A stretch of DNA of 8,845 nucleotides from Bacteroidota bacterium (GTDB lineage Bacteria; Bacteroidota; Bacteroidia; Chitinophagales; UBA10324). The notes beneath the pieces are model-generated. The model made no database searches and was not told the origin of the DNA. It worked only from the letters and a program-made list of their open reading frames with translations. The stretch's first letter is position 1. Each line of letters starts with the position of its first letter. Position numbers and translations under genes: made by a program. The stretch is taken from contig DMRR01000042.1 in NCBI GenBank assembly GCA_003455275.1, forward strand, positions 1 to 8,845, read 5' to 3'. This document shows, piece by piece, positions 6,144 to 8,845 of the stretch.

Positions 6144-7559
6144 ATGCTTTTCAATTCGTTTTCTTTCCTGTTATTTTTTCCTTTTGTTACGATTGTTTAT
6201 TTCATTCTGCCATATCGTTACAGATGGATTTGGCTGCTATTCGCCAGTTGTGGTTTTTATATCGCATTCATTCCGGTTTATATTTTAATTCTCGCGGTAA
6301 CAATTAGTATAGATTATGGTGCAGCTATATTGATGGAAAGCAGGGAGGGGCGTTCGAGAAAATTAATACTTATTCTCAGCCTTTGTTCCACTGCTCTCGT
6401 TCTTTTTATTTTTAAGTATCTCAATTTTTTTATATCATCCTTTTCAGTAATTGCCCAATGGTTTGGGTTATCTATTCCTGATCATGTATTTCATATTATT
6501 CTTCCAATCGGATTATCGTTTCACACTTTTCAAAGCATGGCATATGTGATAGAAGTGTATTGGAAAAAACAAAAAGCAGAAAAACATTTTGGCATTTATT
6601 CTTTGTATGTAATGTTCTATCCTCAGCTGGTAGCTGGTCCTATAGAGCGCCCTCAAAATTTACTTACACAATTTTATGAAGCACATGATTTCAACTACAA
6701 GCAGGCAACCGAAGGATTGAAACAAATGGCTTGGGGTTTTTTTAAAAAGCTGGTGATTGCTGACCGGTTGGCTCAATATGTCCATCTTGTTTATGATCAA
6801 CCGGGTGCTTACAAAGGTTTTCCGGTTGTGGTAGCCACTGTATTTTTTGCTTACCAGATTTATTGCGACTTCAGCGGATACACTGATATTGCAATTGGAG
6901 CGGCGCGTGTAATGGGTTTCCGTTTGAAAAAAAATTTCAACCTTCCATATGGCACCGAAAGCGTGACTGAGTTTTGGAGAAGATGGCACATCTCTCTTTC
7001 CACATGGTTTCGCGACTACTTGTACATACCACTTGGCGGCAGCCGGGTTTCAATTCGTAAAATATATTTCAACCTGGCAATTGTTTTCCTTATCAGCGGA
7101 TTGTGGCATGGAGCCAACTGGACATTTATTATCTGGGGCGCACTTCATGGAATCTATGTGATTGCAGAAAAAATTTTGAATTTAGATTCTGTATCGAAGA
7201 AAATTTCTATCGCCAAAAAAATATTCAGGCAGGCAATTACTTTTTCACTCATCTGTTTTGCCTGGATTTTTTTTCGCGCCGGGTCTGTTACTGATGCATT
7301 TCAGATTATTAGGTCTATGGTATCATTAGATTTCCTTCATCCCTCAATCAATATCATCAGCACCGCATACCTGTACTTTTCCATTTCTGTAATTTTGATT
7401 CTTGAACTGGTGCAATGGAAAATGAAGAATCAGGAGTTTTATTTTCTGATGGAAAATTATCCCCGGCCAGCGCGGTTGTTAGCCTATCATGCGCTTATAA
7501 TTTCAATTCTTGTTTTCGGGGTTTTTAATCAAACTCAATTTATTTATTTCCAATTCTGA
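6144..7559 (+). CDS. MBOAT-family membrane O-acyltransferase, AlgI-like
   Basis: A 471-residue polytopic membrane protein with many hydrophobic segments, the usual AlgI/DltB/PatA length. Diagnostic MBOAT motifs in order are PIGLSFHTFQS (121-131), MFYPQLVAGPIERP (157-170), CDFSGYTDIAIG (241-252), EFWRRWHISLSTWFRDYLYIPLGG (276-299) and SGLWHGANWTFIIWGALHG (318-336). His322 in WHG is the catalytic histidine by family analogy, and the second conserved histidine is His282. The protein probably passes acyl groups, usually acetyl, across the inner membrane for O-acylation of a polysaccharide. The downstream SGNH-type gene overlaps by one base (TGATG), a standard pairing as in AlgI with AlgJ/AlgX, PatA with PatB, and DltB with DltD. 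The start is ATG 6144 with no strong ribosome-binding site. The glycan acceptor is inferred from the neighbours. Confidence 0.95.
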   Translation: MLFNSFSFLLFFPFVTIVYFILPYRYRWIWLLFASCGFYIAFIPVYILILAVTISIDYGAAILMESREGRSRKLILILSLCSTALVLFIFKYLNFFISSFSVIAQWFGLSIPDHVFHIILPIGLSFHTFQSMAYVIEVYWKKQKAEKHFGIYSLYVMFYPQLVAGPIERPQNLLTQFYEAHDFNYKQATEGLKQMAWGFFKKLVIADRLAQYVHLVYDQPGAYKGFPVVVATVFFAYQIYCDFSGYTDIAIGAARVMGFRLKKNFNLPYGTESVTEFWRRWHISLSTWFRDYLYIPLGGSRVSIRKIYFNLAIVFLISGLWHGANWTFIIWGALHGIYVIAEKILNLDSVSKKISIAKKIFRQAITFSLICFAWIFFRAGSVTDAFQIIRSMVSLDFLHPSINIISTAYLYFSISVILILELVQWKMKNQEFYFLMENYPRPARLLAYHALIISILVFGVFNQTQFIYFQF

Positions 7560-8716
7560 TGAATCGCGATCTAAAAAAATTTATTCCACGAGTTATAAAA
7601 TTTCTGCTGCCTTATTTTTTTGTTGCCGGTTTCACTGTTATTGCCTTTTATGAAAGCGGTGAGATTTTTTCGATTGAAAAAATATTGAACTCACAGATTG
7701 CAGAGAGAAAAAATTTGATTTACGGCCCTTCATATTCTAACATTCCACACTACTATAAATATGCTGCGGTTGAAAAAATTAATCCGTCTGTTCTTATTCT
7801 TGGCTCATCCAGAGTACTACAGTTTCGCACTCATTTTTTTTACGATTCTATTCCTTTTTATACAGCAGGAGGAGTGTTTCGCCGCATCAATCAGCTGCGC
7901 GCATTTCTGGAATCATTGCCTGAAAACAAATTGCCTCACACTATTATCATTGGAATTGATCCATGGTGGTTCTGTTCTAATTATGATAATCCGCGAATCA
8001 AAATGGATATGGATTACAAGAATTTTTTCTTTACTCAAAATTTTGAACCACTCAATCAGTGGCATCAATTTTATTCAGATTGGTGGAAGGGAAAAATCAG
8101 CTTCAGCAAAATTTTTTCATCACAGCCCGATACCGGAACTCAATTCACTGGAATCAGTGGAATTATGAAGCAACAAGGTTTTAGAAAAGACGGAAGCCGT
8201 TCTTATGGAACCGATAAAGAAATTAAGAAACAATTCACTTATAAAATTAATGGGGCGATTGATAGCATAAGAGCCGGAAATGGAATTATGGCATGGAGCA
8301 ATTCAACTATCGCAATAAATAATGATGCAGTGAAAGAGCTAAGAATTCTACTTCGATTCTGCCGAAAACATAAAATCACAGTTACAGGATTTATTCCTCC
8401 GATTCATTCCTCCCTTCAATCAGCCATGAGAGCAGATGAAAGGCATTATCAGCACTTCTTTAATCTGATAAATGTTCTATATCCGGTTTTTCGTGATTAC
8501 AGTTTTCATATTTATGATTTTACTTCAGTTTCATCTTTCGGAGGAAAAGATGCCGAAATGATTGATGGAGTTCATGGCAGTGAAAAAACCAGCCTGAAAT
8601 TATACCTACAGCTTCTTCGAAAAGATATTTACCTGAATCAATATTCAGACTCAACCATTTTGAAAGAAATTTTGGTAAAGGATAAAAACAGCTATTCAGT
8701 TTTCGGGAACAATTAA
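7559..8716 (+). CDS. Membrane-anchored SGNH/DltD-like protein, partner of the MBOAT acyltransferase
   Basis: A 385-residue protein with one N-terminal hydrophobic segment (about residues 12-31) following a basic stretch, so probably anchored in the inner membrane with the rest in the periplasm. SGNH-type motifs are visible: VLILGSSRVLQF (78-89), whose second serine (Ser84) fits the nucleophile position; a glycine block YTAGG (101-105); IIIGIDPWWF (129-138), like the strand in DltD/AlgJ-type proteins; and MIDGVHGS (334-341), giving the Asp336-x-x-His339 pair. Such proteins accept acyl groups from an MBOAT and place them on sugars. The ATG at 7559 overlaps the MBOAT stop by one base. Sequence between the motifs is divergent, so the protein is assigned by motifs and context rather than to a named subfamily; AlgJ/AlgX-like or DltD-like are both possible. 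Confidence 0.8.
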   Translation: MNRDLKKFIPRVIKFLLPYFFVAGFTVIAFYESGEIFSIEKILNSQIAERKNLIYGPSYSNIPHYYKYAAVEKINPSVLILGSSRVLQFRTHFFYDSIPFYTAGGVFRRINQLRAFLESLPENKLPHTIIIGIDPWWFCSNYDNPRIKMDMDYKNFFFTQNFEPLNQWHQFYSDWWKGKISFSKIFSSQPDTGTQFTGISGIMKQQGFRKDGSRSYGTDKEIKKQFTYKINGAIDSIRAGNGIMAWSNSTIAINNDAVKELRILLRFCRKHKITVTGFIPPIHSSLQSAMRADERHYQHFFNLINVLYPVFRDYSFHIYDFTSVSSFGGKDAEMIDGVHGSEKTSLKLYLQLLRKDIYLNQYSDSTILKEILVKDKNSYSVFGNN

Positions 8717-8845
8717 ACTAAATTCTCTTCCGGAAATGCACCGCTGATTTTATATCATTGCGTCCCCAAAAAATTTTTTCAAAGAAAATATTTTTCCATT
8801 TACTTTGAGCGGGGGGTAAACCAGGGGGGGATTATTCATTCAAAG
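8717..8845 (+). other. 3' non-coding stretch with two G-tracts; possible operon end
   Basis: No gene is supported here. The stretch has a perfect A6T6 palindrome (8768-8779), a weak AU-rich hairpin candidate (8779-8808) and then a run of six G (8811-8816) and a run of seven G (8824-8830) separated by TAAACCA. G-runs of this sort are unusual in this AT-rich window. They recall the C/G-run intergenic repeats common in Bacteroidota genomes, which is recollection rather than something shown here. The window ends before the next gene. Confidence 0.4.
8779..8808 (+). terminator. Weak AU-rich hairpin downstream of the last gene
   Basis: TCAAAGAAAAT (8779-8789) can pair with ATTTACTTTGA (8798-8808), with one A-A mismatch and an eight-base loop. 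The stem has only two G-C pairs and is followed by GCGGGGGG instead of a U-tract, so it does not fit a classic intrinsic terminator. It lies 63 bases after the last stop codon, a plausible place for an operon end. Confidence 0.2.

Noticed and set aside
6660..6989. Reverse-strand frame of 109 codons inside the MBOAT gene
   Set aside because: It lies wholly opposite strongly conserved MBOAT motifs and shows no recognisable protein features.
7761..8168. Forward frame of 135 codons overlapping the SGNH-like gene
   Set aside because: The other frame carries the LGSSR and GID motifs and continues to DxxH; this one is a low-complexity shadow with no coupling or start signal.
1..8845. CRISPR arrays, tRNA or rRNA genes, insertion sequences
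   Set aside because: No regularly spaced repeats, cloverleaf-like sequence or transposase/terminal inverted repeats were seen; the only large repeat is the protein-level GT duplication.

Overview
The window looks like a chromosomal surface-polysaccharide locus of a Bacteroidota (Bacteroidetes-type) bacterium. The DNA is AT-rich, coding is Lys/Ile/Asn/Phe-heavy, ribosome-binding sites are weak or absent, and genes are packed with ATGA or TGATG stop/start overlaps. This taxonomic call is inference from base composition and gene style. Everything recognisable lies on the + strand and reads as one operon. The longest stretch without a recognised gene is the last 129 bases.

Layout. Bases 3-137 are the 3' end of an unidentified gene with a helix-turn-helix-like tail. 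It overlaps hisH (134-751) by ATGA. hisH in turn overlaps a hisF paralogue (748-1497) by ATGA. After 32 bases comes a very large gene (1530-5066). It encodes an N-acetyl sugar amidotransferase of the WbpG/PseA type fused in frame to two tandem, mutually homologous GT4-type glycosyltransferase modules. A FemAB/GNAT-like transferase gene (about 5068-6087) begins at its stop codon. After a 56-base gap come an AlgI-like MBOAT O-acyltransferase (6144-7559) and, overlapping it by one base, a membrane-anchored SGNH/DltD-like protein (7559-8716). The last 129 bases hold a possible weak hairpin, two G-tracts and no gene I can defend.

How the genes may work together. HisH-type glutaminase, a HisF-type channel and a WbpG-type PP-loop enzyme are the known three-part machine that turns an N-acetyl group on a nucleotide sugar into an acetamidino (amidine) group, as in Pseudomonas aeruginosa O5 O-antigen. 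Here the amidotransferase is joined to two glycosyltransferases, so one polypeptide could make the amidino sugar and pass it on, or add two sugars in succession. The FemAB-like protein could add an acyl or aminoacyl group in the cytoplasm. The MBOAT/SGNH pair would O-acylate the glycan at or beyond the inner membrane.

The most notable points are the three-module fusion, the different donor-site residues in the two GT copies, and a HisF paralogue that has lost the first catalytic aspartate but kept the ammonia-gate residues.
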